Numbered from the stretch's first letter, positions 8,414 to 17,518 are shown. The stretch is DNA of 64,000 bases from Streptomyces coacervatus (GCF_029223485.1 NZ_JARHTP010000013.1:279686-343685), one strand, 5' to 3'. Numbers and translations are program-made. Notes: generated by a model not told the origin, from the letters alone.

Positions 8414-11400
8414 TCAGCCTGCGTAGACGTCCTCGATGTACCGGTTCTGGTCCATCAGGTTTCGCAGCCACTCCTCGGCGGCTGTCCCGTCGGCGCCGGG
8501 CGTGCGCTGGGTGTACATGCTCCGGAAGGCGTCGCGGACGCCGGGCGCCATATGGCGGCCGTCACCGCAGACGTAGACCCTGGCTCCGGCTTCCAGCAGC
8601 TGCCAGACCTCGTCGGCCTCGGTCGTGATCCGGTGCTGCACGAACCGCAGACCGTTCTCCGGTTTCTCGCTGAAGACCGGCCGCATGGAGACCACCCCCG
8701 CGGCCTCGGCGGCCCTCAGTTCCTCGGCGTGCAGGTAGTCGACGTCGGGGCCGTCACAGCCGAAGTAGCAGAGGGCCGGGGCAAGTCGGGTCCCTGCCTC
8801 GGCGAGCGTACGGCGGTCGGCGATCGCCCCGCGGAAGGGGGCGAGCCCGGTCCCCGCGGCGATCATGATCACCGGGGTGCGGTCGTCGTGCATGATGCGG
8901 AAGGCCTCGCGGCATGGCTGGAGCCGGGCCAGTACGACGTCGCCGGGCTGTACGGCGTTCAGGTGCCCGGAGCCGGTGCCCCGGTGAATTCCGCGTCCCG
9001 AGCGGGCCGGTGCCTCCAGCAGCGAGACCATCAGCTCGGCGTGGCCGGGGGCGGTGGCCGGCGAGGAGGAGACGGAGTAGGTGCGCGGGCGTATGGGCGG
9101 GAGCAGGTCGAGGACGACCGGCCAGTTGAGTGCCTCCGACAGGGCCGGGTTGTCCTCGATGACGTCGAGGAGGGTGCGCGGGTCGGCGGTCAGAGCCTGT
9201 TCGTCGTCCGCCAGGGCCACGAGCGCCCGCTGTTCGGGCGGGCACGGGTTGACGGCGGCCAGGGTGCGCAGCTGGTCGGCGGTCGGCCGGTCCTGGAGTT
9301 CGACGTGGTGGGTGAGCAACTCCCTTACGGTCAGGGGCCGATCGAGGGCGAGACCGTCGGGACGCGGGCGTGCGGACGTGATGTTGAGGACCGTTTCGAG
9401 GTCGGCGCCCAGCAGTTTGGCGGCCCGCTCGACCAGGGCGGGGGCGTTTGCGGGCAGTACGGCGAAGTGGTCAGCGGTCCGGTAGGTCTGGTCCGGCGGG
9501 AGTTCGACCCGCACGAAGCGCTTGACGCGCGGGTAGTCGGGCTCGGTCAGGCTCCTCGCCTCGGTGACGGTCATCGCGGTCATGCCGTGCCGGGCGGCCA
9601 GGGCGTCCAGCGGGCGGCCGAGCACCTCGGTCACCAGGTATCCGGAGCTCTCAGTGGAAGCTCCCACGGATGCCGGGTCGCCCGCGCAATCGAGGAGCGC
9701 GGTACGCATCCGGTCCGTGAACTGCCTTACGGCACCGGCGAGATCACCGGACGCGTCGCCCTCGGCGCGTTCCAGGAGCCGGGTGCCGCCGAGTTCGGCG
9801 AGGCGTCGGTCGATGAAGGTGGGGATGCGCTGGTAGGTGGCCGCCCAGTTGCGGTCGCCGATGCCCAGCACGGCGTAGGTGACGCCGTCCGCCGCACCCG
9901 GTTCGGCGGTCTCCAGCCACCGTACGAAAGCCGCCGCGTCGTCGGTGGGCTGCCCGTTGTAGGAGGCGGCCGCGATGATCAGGGGCCGGTCGACAGGCAG
10001 CGCGTCGGCGTACGTGTCGAGCGGCGCGACCTCGGTCTCGCAGCCCAACTCCCCTGCGGATGCTGCCAGTCGGACCGCGAAGTCACGGCAGGCGCCGTAG
10101 TTGGAACCGTGCAGCACGAGCAGGCCGGTGCCCTGCTTCACGCGCGCGGGCAGGGAGCTGTCGGCAGCCGGTGCGGAGGTGATCTCCGGAGACCGCGCAG
10201 CCCGTTCACCGGGCGTGCGCGGGATGAGGTTCAAGGTGAAGCCGTCGGGCTTGATGGTGAGCGTCTGCTTGATGGTGAGCTGATAGCGGGCGTGGTCGAT
10301 CAGGCGGTAGCGGTGGGCCAGCATGCCCAGCAGCATCGTGGCCTCGTGCAGCGCGAACTGCCGCCCGATGCAGGCTCGTTCGCCGGTGCCGAACGGCTTG
10401 AACGCGTGCGGGGAGCGGGCCGCCTCCGCCTCCGGGTCGAAGCGAGAGGGGTCGAAGAGGTCCGGGTTGTCGCCCCACACCGGGTCGCGGTGGAGCATCG
10501 GGACCGACACCAGGGCGGGCTGTCCGGCCCGCATCCGGACGCCGTCGCCGATCACCGTGTCCTTCAGAGCCTGCCGCCCGAATCCGGGAGCCGCCGGCCA
10601 CAGGCGCAGCGTCTCGTTGAGTACCTGGCGGGTGTAGCGCAGCCGGCCGACGTCCTCGTACGTCGGCTCCGGATCGGCCACGTCACCCCACAGCTCATCC
10701 ACCTCCCGCTGCACCCGGTGCAGGACTTCGGGGTGCTGCGAGAGGAAGTACAGCGCGAAGGCGAGCGTGCCGGACGTCGTCTCATGGCCGGCGATCAGAA
10801 AGGTGATGACCTGGTTGCGGATGTTGGCCTTGTCCAGCGTGGTGCCGTCGGACGGATGCCGGGCGCTCAGCATCAGCCCCAGCAGGTCGTCGGCCTCGGG
10901 CTGCGGCACGGCCGTACGCGCGGCGATGACCTCGTCCACCACCGAGGCCAGGTAGTCGGCATCGGCGCGGAACGCCTCGTCGACCTCGCCGTAGTCCACA
11001 TCGGGCTTACGGCCCGTCTTCGTCATCGCCCAGGTCAGGCACCGCACCATCGCGCCGACGAACGGATGCGGGCGGTCACTGTCGAAGGAGCCGAAGTCGA
11101 AGCCGAACCCGGCCAGGCCGATGGTGTCCAGCGTCATCCGGGTCATGTCGTCGGCCACGTCGACGGGTGTACCGGCGGCCGCACGGCGGTCCCAGGTGTC
11201 GAGCAGACGGTGGGCGACGCGCAGCATGACGGGGTGGTAGCGGCGCATCGACCCGAGGGCGAAGGCCGGCATGAGCAGGTCGTGGGCCTTGGCCCAGTTC
11301 GGCTCGTCGTTGAAGGCGGTGAACAGGCCGTCGCCCGCGAATTCGCGGACGTTCACCAGCGCCGGGCCGACGAACTTCGTGAACCGCTGCTCGTCGGCCA

Positions 11401-11599
11401 GTTCGGTGACCAGGTCGAGGCCACCGGCGAAGAGTACGTCGAAGCCACCGAAGCGCTGGAAGTAGGCGGGACCGTACGTTCTGGCCCGTTCCATGTTCGC
11501 CAGCACGGGCGGGCCGGCAGGGAGGGGGGAGGTGGCGAGATCGACGACGGGCAGGCCGTCGCGCATCTCGGTGTGCGGCGGAAGAATGACCTCGGTCAT
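8414..11599 (-). CDS. Self-sufficient cytochrome P450/NADPH-P450 reductase fusion (CYP102 type)
   Basis: A 1061-aa fusion of the BM3 type. The P450 part covers residues 1-460, with the oxygen-activation motif AGHETTSG (270-277), the ExxR motif in NETLRLWP, and the heme loop FGTGERACIGRQFA with ligand Cys410. A flavodoxin/FMN domain follows (about 490-640, GLLVLHGSNYGACRDFA), then the FAD/NADPH ferredoxin-reductase part to the C-terminus (RTYSVSSSP for FAD, AAGTGLAPFRG for NADPH, and VYVCGDGRHM). CYP102 enzymes hydroxylate fatty acids or related lipophilic acids in the cytosol without partner proteins. It is the first gene of a likely two-gene operon with the CoA-transferase, divergent from a PAS/LuxR-like regulator at 11791. 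Confidence 0.95.
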   Translation of the reverse strand: MTEVILPPHTEMRDGLPVVDLATSPLPAGPPVLANMERARTYGPAYFQRFGGFDVLFAGGLDLVTELADEQRFTKFVGPALVNVREFAGDGLFTAFNDEPNWAKAHDLLMPAFALGSMRRYHPVMLRVAHRLLDTWDRRAAAGTPVDVADDMTRMTLDTIGLAGFGFDFGSFDSDRPHPFVGAMVRCLTWAMTKTGRKPDVDYGEVDEAFRADADYLASVVDEVIAARTAVPQPEADDLLGLMLSARHPSDGTTLDKANIRNQVITFLIAGHETTSGTLAFALYFLSQHPEVLHRVQREVDELWGDVADPEPTYEDVGRLRYTRQVLNETLRLWPAAPGFGRQALKDTVIGDGVRMRAGQPALVSVPMLHRDPVWGDNPDLFDPSRFDPEAEAARSPHAFKPFGTGERACIGRQFALHEATMLLGMLAHRYRLIDHARYQLTIKQTLTIKPDGFTLNLIPRTPGERAARSPEITSAPAADSSLPARVKQGTGLLVLHGSNYGACRDFAVRLAASAGELGCETEVAPLDTYADALPVDRPLIIAAASYNGQPTDDAAAFVRWLETAEPGAADGVTYAVLGIGDRNWAATYQRIPTFIDRRLAELGGTRLLERAEGDASGDLAGAVRQFTDRMRTALLDCAGDPASVGASTESSGYLVTEVLGRPLDALAARHGMTAMTVTEARSLTEPDYPRVKRFVRVELPPDQTYRTADHFAVLPANAPALVERAAKLLGADLETVLNITSARPRPDGLALDRPLTVRELLTHHVELQDRPTADQLRTLAAVNPCPPEQRALVALADDEQALTADPRTLLDVIEDNPALSEALNWPVVLDLLPPIRPRTYSVSSSPATAPGHAELMVSLLEAPARSGRGIHRGTGSGHLNAVQPGDVVLARLQPCREAFRIMHDDRTPVIMIAAGTGLAPFRGAIADRRTLAEAGTRLAPALCYFGCDGPDVDYLHAEELRAAEAAGVVSMRPVFSEKPENGLRFVQHRITTEADEVWQLLEAGARVYVCGDGRHMAPGVRDAFRSMYTQRTPGADGTAAEEWLRNLMDQNRYIEDVYAG

Positions 11600-11790
11600 G
11601 TGGGGCTTCCCTCTGCGTGCAAGGCTGTTGGGGCGGCCGCCGATGCGGGCGACCTGCTTCCAGCCTCACGCCGCGCGAGCGGCGCCCGGCGTCCCGCTCC
11701 TACCAGAACTGGTAGCCGACACGCATCACCAGGGCTTGTCAGCACACCGGCCCCGCCCCCGAAGGGGCGTCACGTATGAGGGAGGACCGT

Positions 11791-12483
11791 ATGGACTGCG
11801 GGGAGCTTCGCTGGGACAGCGCACCGGACGGCCTCCCGGCCACCCATTCCCCGGTTCCGGACAGCGCGGCGGCCGTCTTCTGGCGCAACCGCGCCACCGG
11901 CCTTTTCGACCGCATCCCGTTGCCCGCCGCATTCTGCAAGGCGGATGGCACGATCCTGCGGGCGAACCCGGCACTGGCTGCCGAATGGGGGGAGCTCGCG
12001 GGTTCGTTGCGCGGGCGCAGTGCCCTCTCCTTGTTCCACCCGGAGAGCCGTGACCAGCTCCGCTCGATCGCGGAAGCCATCCGCCTGCACCGCCGGTCGC
12101 GCTACCCGGTCGCGGTCCACTGGACCACCGAGAGCGGTGTCGAGCGGCGCGGGGACGTGAGCGTCGAGCTGGTCGACGACACCTCCACCGACGAGCCGAA
12201 CCTGCTGGTCATCGTGCGCGTGACGGAGGAGGAACCGACCGAACCCGCCGTCCCTGGCGACACCTTGGAGGATACTGAGGTCCGCATCCTCGCCCTGACC
12301 GCGAACGGTGCCACCGCGGCACAGATCGCCTCGGCCGTCGGCCTCACCGCGGACGGCGTCAACTACCACCTCAAGCAGCTGTCCCACCGCTGGGGCGTGT
12401 CCGGCAAGGCGGCCCTGGTCGCCCGCGCCTACGTGGAAGGGATCCTGGCCGCTGACGCATGGCCGCCGACGCCCGCGGGCTGA
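11791..12483 (+). CDS. PAS-domain regulator with LuxR-type C-terminal HTH
   Basis: About 230 aa. A PAS-like sensor is at roughly 35-140 (LFDRIPLPAAFCKADGTILR, then NPALAAEWG). A LuxR-type HTH lies near the C-terminus (LEDTEVRILALTANGATAAQ, then VGLTADGVNYHLKQLSHRWG). ATG 11791 is chosen over ATG 11776 because GGAGGA at 11781-11786 is correctly spaced for it and overlaps the other. It is divergent from the CYP102 gene and separated from it by about 190 nt; it is the probable regulator of the P450/CoA-transferase operon. The signal sensed is unknown. Confidence 0.8.
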   Translation: MDCGELRWDSAPDGLPATHSPVPDSAAAVFWRNRATGLFDRIPLPAAFCKADGTILRANPALAAEWGELAGSLRGRSALSLFHPESRDQLRSIAEAIRLHRRSRYPVAVHWTTESGVERRGDVSVELVDDTSTDEPNLLVIVRVTEEEPTEPAVPGDTLEDTEVRILALTANGATAAQIASAVGLTADGVNYHLKQLSHRWGVSGKAALVARAYVEGILAADAWPPTPAG

Positions 12484-12486
12484 GGC

Positions 12487-12665
12487 TCACCCGGCCGACG
12501 GCTCCGGACCCGAAGTGGGCCGGTAGATCTCGGAGTTCGCGAGCCTGGCAGCGGCCCGAGGGTCGTGGCTGGGCAGGACCACGACATCCTCCTGGCGGGC
12601 GAATTCCTTGATCTTCCGCAGACTCTCGACCGCGGCCCGCGGATCCGCGCTGAACCCGTCGGGCA
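12487..12665 (-). pseudogene. C-terminal fragment of an MBL-fold hydrolase
   Basis: Minus-strand sequence ending at stop 12487 reads PDGFSADPRAAVESLRKIKE, then LPSHDPRAAARLA and SEIYRPTSG. This resembles the last ~55 residues of lactonase-like MBL hydrolases, where HDP is near the C-terminus. Nothing upstream on that strand continues the fold: the preceding residues are low-complexity and overlap other gene debris on the plus strand. The identification rests on a short match, so confidence is moderate. Confidence 0.45.
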
Positions 12666-12697
12666 CCTCGGCGTCGAGCTCGGCAGCGGCCAAGGGG

Positions 12698-12788
12698 GCG
12701 GTCAAGTCCTTCGCGGTGCAGGTGTCGTACGACAGTGGACGCATATGGAAGCGCGTCACCGTGACCACCGACGCGAACGGCAAACGCT
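12698..12788 (+). pseudogene. Short fragment resembling a secreted serine-peptidase C-terminal domain
   Basis: About 30 residues on the plus strand (VQVSYDSGRIWKRVTVTTDA, then NGKRS) match the repeated 'VQVSYDDG-W' motif seen in C-terminal regions of Streptomyces S8-type extracellular peptidases. Neither a start nor a catalytic domain is present. It is wedged between two other gene fragments. Confidence 0.4.
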
Positions 12789-12789
12789 C

Positions 12790-12888
12790 CACCCCACCCC
12801 GGTGGCCGCCGTCCCCGAAATCCTGAGGACGCTGACGGCCCGCGGCTACCACTTCGTGACGGTCAGCCAGCTGCGCGCCACCCTCTGA
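12790..12888 (+). pseudogene. C-terminal fragment of a polysaccharide deacetylase
   Basis: The last 32 residues before stop 12886-12888 (VAAVPEILRTLTARGYHFVT, then VSQL) match the C-terminal helix and strand of NodB-type polysaccharide deacetylases (VPEILRxLxxRGYxFVTVSQL). No catalytic part is present. Together with the two adjacent fragments this shows repeated deletion in this interval. The remaining stretch to 13104 contains nothing else recognisable. Confidence 0.55.
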
Positions 12889-13104
12889 GCCACTGCTCTG
12901 TCGTGCGCGACACCCCGTCCGAGCTGCGTTGATCAGTTGACATGCCGCACGGCCCGGCCGTCTCCCCCAGGCCGTACAACCTCGCCCAGGATGTGCCGAC
13001 CACCTCCAGAACCCTGGTCGTGGGCACTTGTCCCGATGCGTACGACGCCCTTGCCAGGCCGGCCGGCCGGTCCCTCACCGGGATCCCGCTCGGCGAGGGG
13101 CGAC

Positions 13105-13698
13105 TCAGGCGTCCGGTGCGGCGGGAAGCAGGGTGGCGGCCCCGGCCCGCAGGAATGCCATGGCCCCGTCGATGTCGGCGTTCTCCGGGTCATGGCACAG
13201 CTCGCTGACGATGGCTGCCGCGGTGGTGGCCACCATGCGCGGGCCGAAGGCGTCCGGTGCGCTGCCACTCTCTGCGGCGAACAGGCGCGCACCTTCCTGT
13301 ACGACTTCCGCAAGGCGTCCATTACTGACCGCTTTGAGCTGCGGATTCAGCTCAAACATGCGCTCGGACAGGTCGTCGAGGTCACTGCGATTGGCGATCT
13401 CCTCGCGCAGCCAGTGCTCGAGCGCGTCCATCGTCAGCCAGCCCTCCCGCCGCTCCCGCAGGGCGGTTCCGAGGCGTTCCGCGAGCGCCTCGGAACGGGC
13501 CAGCGCCAGCTCCAGCTTGGACGGGAAGTACAGCGTGACCGTGCGCGGGGAGACCTCCGCCGCCTCGGCGATGTCGGCGATCGTCGTCGCGTCGAACCCG
13601 CGCTCGGCGAAAAGTTGATACGCGGACCGGAGGATCGCGTCCCGCCGCCGCGCCTTGCTTCGCTCCCGGAGGCCGTCCCGTGGCCCATCAGTCACCAT
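13105..13698 (-). CDS. TetR-family repressor, probably of the MMPL exporter
   Basis: A 197-aa TetR-type protein. The N-terminal HTH (residues 20-65) reads ILRSAYQLFAERGFDATTIA, then EVSPRTVTLYFPSKLEL. The C-terminal ligand domain is helical, ending in ELCHDPENADIDGAMAFLRA. It is divergent from the MMPL transporter gene at 13853. The 154-nt gap holds two palindromes (13707-13724 and 13725-13742), the first only 8 nt from this start. By position and family it should repress both genes, being released by a transported compound. Confidence 0.9.
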   Translation of the reverse strand: MVTDGPRDGLRERSKARRRDAILRSAYQLFAERGFDATTIADIAEAAEVSPRTVTLYFPSKLELALARSEALAERLGTALRERREGWLTMDALEHWLREEIANRSDLDDLSERMFELNPQLKAVSNGRLAEVVQEGARLFAAESGSAPDAFGPRMVATTAAAIVSELCHDPENADIDGAMAFLRAGAATLLPAAPDA

Positions 13699-13706
13699 GC
13701 ACAGAC

Positions 13707-13742
13707 TTTACCATGCAAGGTGAATTTACCGTCGACTGTAAT
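13707..13742. promoter_or_regulatory. Tandem palindromes, likely TetR operator
   Basis: Two adjoining 18-bp imperfect palindromes: TTTACCATGCAAGGTGAA (13707-13724, centred on TGCA) and TTTACCGTCGACTGTAAT (13725-13742, centred on GTCGAC). Both start with TTTACC. They lie between the TetR start (13698) and the MMPL gene, so they are the likely binding sites. They differ from the ACTTAT operator family elsewhere in the window. Confidence 0.55.
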
Positions 13743-13852
13743 TATGCCTTAGGGTGCAGACAGCTGGGGTCCCTCATGGGCGCCCACCGCACCCAGGGGA
13801 TCCATGCGATCCACGGGTTCCACGGACATCGGAAGACGAAGGGAAGGCGGAC

Positions 13853-16051
13853 ATGGCGTCTCGCCTCTACGCATGGGCGCGGCTGGCGGTGACCCGCCGC
13901 GGTCGCGTCATCAGCGTCTGGCTGCTGCTGCTCGCCGCGATCGGCGGCCTCGGCATCACCATCCACGGCAAGGTGGCCTCGGACTTCACCGTCCCGGGCA
14001 TCGAGTCCCAGAAGGCCCAGGACCTGCTGGAAGAGAAGTTCCCGGACGCTGCGGGCGGTGTGATCCGCGTCGTGTACGCGGCACCGAAGGGCAGCACCCT
14101 GACCGAGGCGAAGACCGAGGCGGCCATCGAGACCGGGCTGGGGAAGGCCGCCAAGATCTCCGGGGTCGTACAGGTAAGCGACCCGTTCAAGACCAGGACG
14201 ATGGCCGCCGACAAACGGATCGGCTATGCCGACGTCCGTTTCCGGCAGGCCGCCGCCGACGTCACCCAGCAGGCAAAGGACTCCCTGAGCAGCGCCATGA
14301 CTCAGGCGCGGAAGGCCGGTCTGGAGGTCGAGTACGGCGGAACGGCCATGAAGCCCCAGACCAAGGTCGGCGGGCCGGCCGAACTCGTCGGCGTGGTGAT
14401 CGCCCTCGTCATCCTGGCCCTCACCCTCGGCTCGCTGGTGGCGGCCGGGCTGCCGCTGTTGACCGCCGTGGTGGGCGTGGCCATCGGTGTGCTGGGCGTG
14501 AAGTTCATCTCGACGTGGGTGGAGATCACCGGCACGTCCACCGTGCTGGCGCTGATGATCGGTCTCGCGGTGGGCATCGACTACGCCCTGTTCATCATCT
14601 CCCGCCACCGTGAACAGCTCGCCGATCCCGACATGGACGCCGAGGAGTCCATCGCCCGGGCCGTGGCGACGGCGGGCAGTGCGGTCGTGTTCGCCGGCGC
14701 GACGGTCATCATCGCCCTGGCGGCACTGTCCGCCACCGGCATCCCGTTCCTGGCCGTGATGGGCCTGTCGGCCGCCGCCACGGTGCTGATCGCCGTCCTC
14801 ATCGCGATCAGCCTGGTGCCTGCCGTACTCGGCTTGTTCGGCGACCGGCTCCGTCCCCGCGCCAAGAAGCCCCGCCCCGGCCGCCGCGAACGCGTCCCCG
14901 GCGCCTGGGGCCTGGCCTGGGCCCGGACGGTCACCCGCAGGCCCCTGATCGTCCTGCTGGTGGGTGTGGTCGCCCTGCTCGCGCTCGCCCTGCCCGCCCG
15001 CAACCTGCGCCTCGGGCTGCCCAGTTACGCCTCGAACCCCACCTCCAGCACCCAGCACAAGAGCTACGACCTGCTGTCGAAGGGCTTCGGACCGGGCTTC
15101 AACGCCACCCTCGTCGCCGTCGTCGAGACGAAGGGCATACCCGCCGGGGACGTCACGACCACCGTCTCCAGCCTTCGTACGTCACTGGCGAAGGACTCCG
15201 ACGTGGCGGCCGTCTCCCAGCCGGTCCCCAACGCCGACAAGAGCCTGTTCGTCATGGCCGTCGTACCGAAGACCGGGCCCGATGCCCAGGCCACCACCGA
15301 TATGGTCAGCCGCCTGCGCGACAACGCCCCATCCATCGCCAAGGCCGGCGGCACGCTCTACATCGCCGGTCAGACCGCGGCGGCCATCGACGTCGCACAC
15401 AAGCTGTCCGGCGCCCTGCCCGGCTTCGTCGCGATCATCGTGATCCTGGCCCTGCTCCTGCTCACCCTGGCGTTCCGTTCGCTGCTGGTCCCGGTCAAGG
15501 CGGCCCTTGGATTCCTGCTCTCCGTCGCGGCGGCGCTGGGCGCCACGGTCTGGGTCTTCCAGTACGGCCACCTCAACGGCCCGCTCGCCATCCCCTCAGC
15601 AGCGCCGGTCACCAGCTTCCTTCCCGTCCTGCTGATCGGCGTCCTGTTCGGACTCGCCATGGACTACGAGGTCTTCCTCGTCAGTCGTATGCGCGAACAC
15701 CACGAGAACACCCTGGACCCGCAACAGGCCGTGGTGCACGGCGTCGCCCGCAGCGGACGCGTCGTGAGCGCCGCCGCGCTCATCATGGCCGCGGTGTTCG
15801 CCGGGTTCATCTTCAACGAGGACCCCGTCATCAAGTCCATCGGCTTCGCGCTCGCCATCGGCGTCCTCGTCGACGCCTTCGTCGTCCGGATGACTCTCGT
15901 TCCCGCCGCGATGGCCCTGCTCGGCCGCCGCGCCTGGAGCCTGCCGCGATGGCTCGACCGCGCCCTGCCCGATGTGGACATCGAGGGCGCCAATCTGCCC
16001 GACCACACCGCGAAGAAGAACACCGAGCGGACTGAGGTGCCGGTGGGGTAA
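13853..16051 (+). CDS. MMPL-family (RND-type) membrane transporter
   Basis: A 732-aa integral membrane protein with two-fold internal symmetry. One hydrophobic helix is near the start, followed by an extracytoplasmic loop, a helix bundle (about 175-350), a second large loop and a second bundle (about 520-700). The proton-relay signatures VGIDYALFIISRHRE (near 242) and LAMDYEVFLVSRMRE (near 603) are diagnostic of MMPL proteins. ATG 13853 follows GGGAAGG; upstream in-frame starts lack a site. MMPL proteins export lipids or antibiotics by proton motive force. It is controlled by the divergent TetR. A strong hairpin follows the stop. Confidence 0.93.
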   Translation: MASRLYAWARLAVTRRGRVISVWLLLLAAIGGLGITIHGKVASDFTVPGIESQKAQDLLEEKFPDAAGGVIRVVYAAPKGSTLTEAKTEAAIETGLGKAAKISGVVQVSDPFKTRTMAADKRIGYADVRFRQAAADVTQQAKDSLSSAMTQARKAGLEVEYGGTAMKPQTKVGGPAELVGVVIALVILALTLGSLVAAGLPLLTAVVGVAIGVLGVKFISTWVEITGTSTVLALMIGLAVGIDYALFIISRHREQLADPDMDAEESIARAVATAGSAVVFAGATVIIALAALSATGIPFLAVMGLSAAATVLIAVLIAISLVPAVLGLFGDRLRPRAKKPRPGRRERVPGAWGLAWARTVTRRPLIVLLVGVVALLALALPARNLRLGLPSYASNPTSSTQHKSYDLLSKGFGPGFNATLVAVVETKGIPAGDVTTTVSSLRTSLAKDSDVAAVSQPVPNADKSLFVMAVVPKTGPDAQATTDMVSRLRDNAPSIAKAGGTLYIAGQTAAAIDVAHKLSGALPGFVAIIVILALLLLTLAFRSLLVPVKAALGFLLSVAAALGATVWVFQYGHLNGPLAIPSAAPVTSFLPVLLIGVLFGLAMDYEVFLVSRMREHHENTLDPQQAVVHGVARSGRVVSAAALIMAAVFAGFIFNEDPVIKSIGFALAIGVLVDAFVVRMTLVPAAMALLGRRAWSLPRWLDRALPDVDIEGANLPDHTAKKNTERTEVPVG

Positions 16052-16058
16052 GACCCCT

Positions 16059-16098
16059 GCCGCCGGCCTCGAATGCAGCCGGCGGCGCCTACGCCGCC
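16059..16098 (+). terminator. GC-rich hairpins after MMPL gene
   Basis: A 9-bp perfect stem GCCGCCGGC/GCCGGCGGC (16059-16067 with 16078-16086) begins 8 nt past the stop codon. It overlaps an alternative stem GGCGGCG/CGCCGCC (16081-16087 with 16092-16098). There is no T-run, as is usual in Streptomyces. It sits between the convergent MMPL and TetR genes and may serve both. Confidence 0.55.
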
Positions 16099-16142
16099 GG
16101 GAGCCGCAGCCGTTCGGACGCGACTCCCGGCGCGGCAGGCGC

Positions 16143-16808
16143 CTAGGAGTCACACAGTGCTTCCACCCGCCGGCGGACCGCGTCGAGCAGGAGCTCCAGG
16201 CCGAACTCCATCTCCACCTCGTGATCGCATACGGCCAGTTCGGTGGCCGCGGCGGCCACCGCGGGCAGCCCGCTGTCGACGAGTTCCTGCTCGCGCATGG
16301 CGATCACGCCCGGGATGGCGCCGGCGTACGTCGGCGCGGACCCCACCTCTCGCGAGAGCGTCCCGATCAGGAAGGCGATGAAGGCCCGCAGGACATGCAC
16401 GGCGGCAGCGCCTTCCAGTCCGGCGCGGTTCAGGAAACGCAGCGCGGCCTCCACCACCGGCATGGCGGCGGGGGCGTTCAGGCGCCGGGTCAGCACCAGG
16501 GACGAGGAACGGGGGTACTCCAGGGCGGCGGTACGGAAGGAGCGAGCGAGAGCACGCAGTCCTTCCTCCCACGAGATGTCGTCGCCCTCGGGGATACGGA
16601 TCCCGCTGAGGATCACGTCCGCCATGGCGTCCAGCACGTCGGCCTTGTCGTCGACGTGGTTGTAGAGCGACATGGTGCGCACGCCCACCGCCGCCGCGAT
16701 CTTGTGGAGCGACAGCTTGTCCATCCCCTCCGTCTCGGCCACCACCAGGGCTTTACGCACGATCTCCTCCCTGGTCAGCGGCCCACGGCGGGTCATCCTC
16801 TGCGCCAT
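16143..16808 (-). CDS. TetR-family regulator (TetR/C-terminal class 1-like)
   Basis: 221 aa. The HTH reads TREEIVRKALVVAETEGMDK, then LSLHKIAAAVGVRTMSLYNH. The SLYNHV element is characteristic of the tetracycline-repressor-like branch. The long C-terminal domain is shared with the intact gene at 17515 and the fragment at 4962. Upstream, a palindrome of the ACTTAT family lies at 16854-16868, right after a -35-like TTGAAA on this strand. It is probably autoregulated and may also act on the paired operators at 3411, 5244 and 18229. No ligand can be assigned. Confidence 0.9.
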   Translation of the reverse strand: MAQRMTRRGPLTREEIVRKALVVAETEGMDKLSLHKIAAAVGVRTMSLYNHVDDKADVLDAMADVILSGIRIPEGDDISWEEGLRALARSFRTAALEYPRSSSLVLTRRLNAPAAMPVVEAALRFLNRAGLEGAAAVHVLRAFIAFLIGTLSREVGSAPTYAGAIPGVIAMREQELVDSGLPAVAAAATELAVCDHEVEMEFGLELLLDAVRRRVEALCDS

Positions 16809-16853
16809 CGCCCATCCCCTCCGATCAGCGGCGTGTTCTTGCGCCCGTCATCA

Positions 16854-16868
16854 ACTTATCTCATAAGT
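16854..16868 (-). promoter_or_regulatory. Single ACTTAT-family operator before TetR gene
   Basis: ACTTATCTCATAAGT (16854-16868) is a perfect inverted repeat of the same family as the operators at 3418, 5252 and 18237. Read on the minus strand it directly overlaps and follows a -35-like TTGAAA. It lies 46 nt before the ATG of the TetR at 16808 and overlaps the final codons and stop of the TetR gene at 16856-17518. Confidence 0.65.
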
Positions 16869-17518
16869 TTCAAGCTCTGTGAGGGATAGTGGCAGGTCGC
16901 GGCTTCGAAGGAAGCGAGAATCGCCGCCCGCGTCTGCGCCAGTACGGCGGTTCGGGCATCGAGGCCGTCACATCGAAGGGCGACCGCGACACCTTGTACG
17001 AGGAAGCGCGTCGCGAGCTCGCCGGAGACGGGCTCGGGTGGGCGTGGTGAGGAATCGGGAACCAGCACGAGCGTCAGCCGGGACGCGAGGGACTGAAACA
17101 GCGCGTTGGGCTCGCCGCCGACCCCTGCCCCGCGCAGAAGGGGCAACAGGGCCGGACGGCTCTGCGCGAGGGTCATCACCGGACGGAGCACTCCGTCCAC
17201 GGCACAGGCGGTCGCCGCGCCGGTTCTCCCGTCCAGGACCCGGGGAGCGACCGCGGTCCGCGAACGCAGTTCTTCCGCGAATCGCTGCAGGAGTCCGTCA
17301 AAAACGGCCCGTTTGTGCGGGAAGTACTGGTAGAGCGTGCCCGGCGAGGCACCCGCCTGTCTCGCGATGGCGTTCATTCCGACGGCGTCCACGCCGAAGG
17401 CCGCGATGAGTTCCTCGGCTGCGTCCAGTATCTGCCCGGCGCGGCGCAGGCCACGCTGCTGCCGCCTTCTGCCCCCTGCGGTTCGTGCATCCACGGCGGC
17501 GCCGACGGACATGTTCAC
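16856..17518 (-). CDS. TetR-family regulator
   Basis: 220 aa. The HTH reads ILDAAEELIAAFGVDAVGMN, then AIARQAGASPGTLYQYFPHK, the classical AcrR-like TLYQYFPHK helix, so it belongs to a different branch from its two neighbours. Its ATG overlaps the TGA of the upstream TetR gene (17515) as ATGA, implying translational coupling. Its last codons overlap the operator of the next TetR gene. The C-terminal domain (TetR_C-like) is helical with no recognised ligand motif. The reason for pairing two repressors in one transcript is unknown. Confidence 0.88.
   Translation of the reverse strand: MNMSVGAAVDARTAGGRRRQQRGLRRAGQILDAAEELIAAFGVDAVGMNAIARQAGASPGTLYQYFPHKRAVFDGLLQRFAEELRSRTAVAPRVLDGRTGAATACAVDGVLRPVMTLAQSRPALLPLLRGAGVGGEPNALFQSLASRLTLVLVPDSSPRPPEPVSGELATRFLVQGVAVALRCDGLDARTAVLAQTRAAILASFEAATCHYPSQSLKLMR

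Noticed and set aside
6947..11779. A 1610-aa open frame on the plus strand
   Set aside because: It is the antisense shadow of the CYP102 and CoA-transferase genes; the minus-strand translation has complete conserved motifs, the plus-strand one has none.
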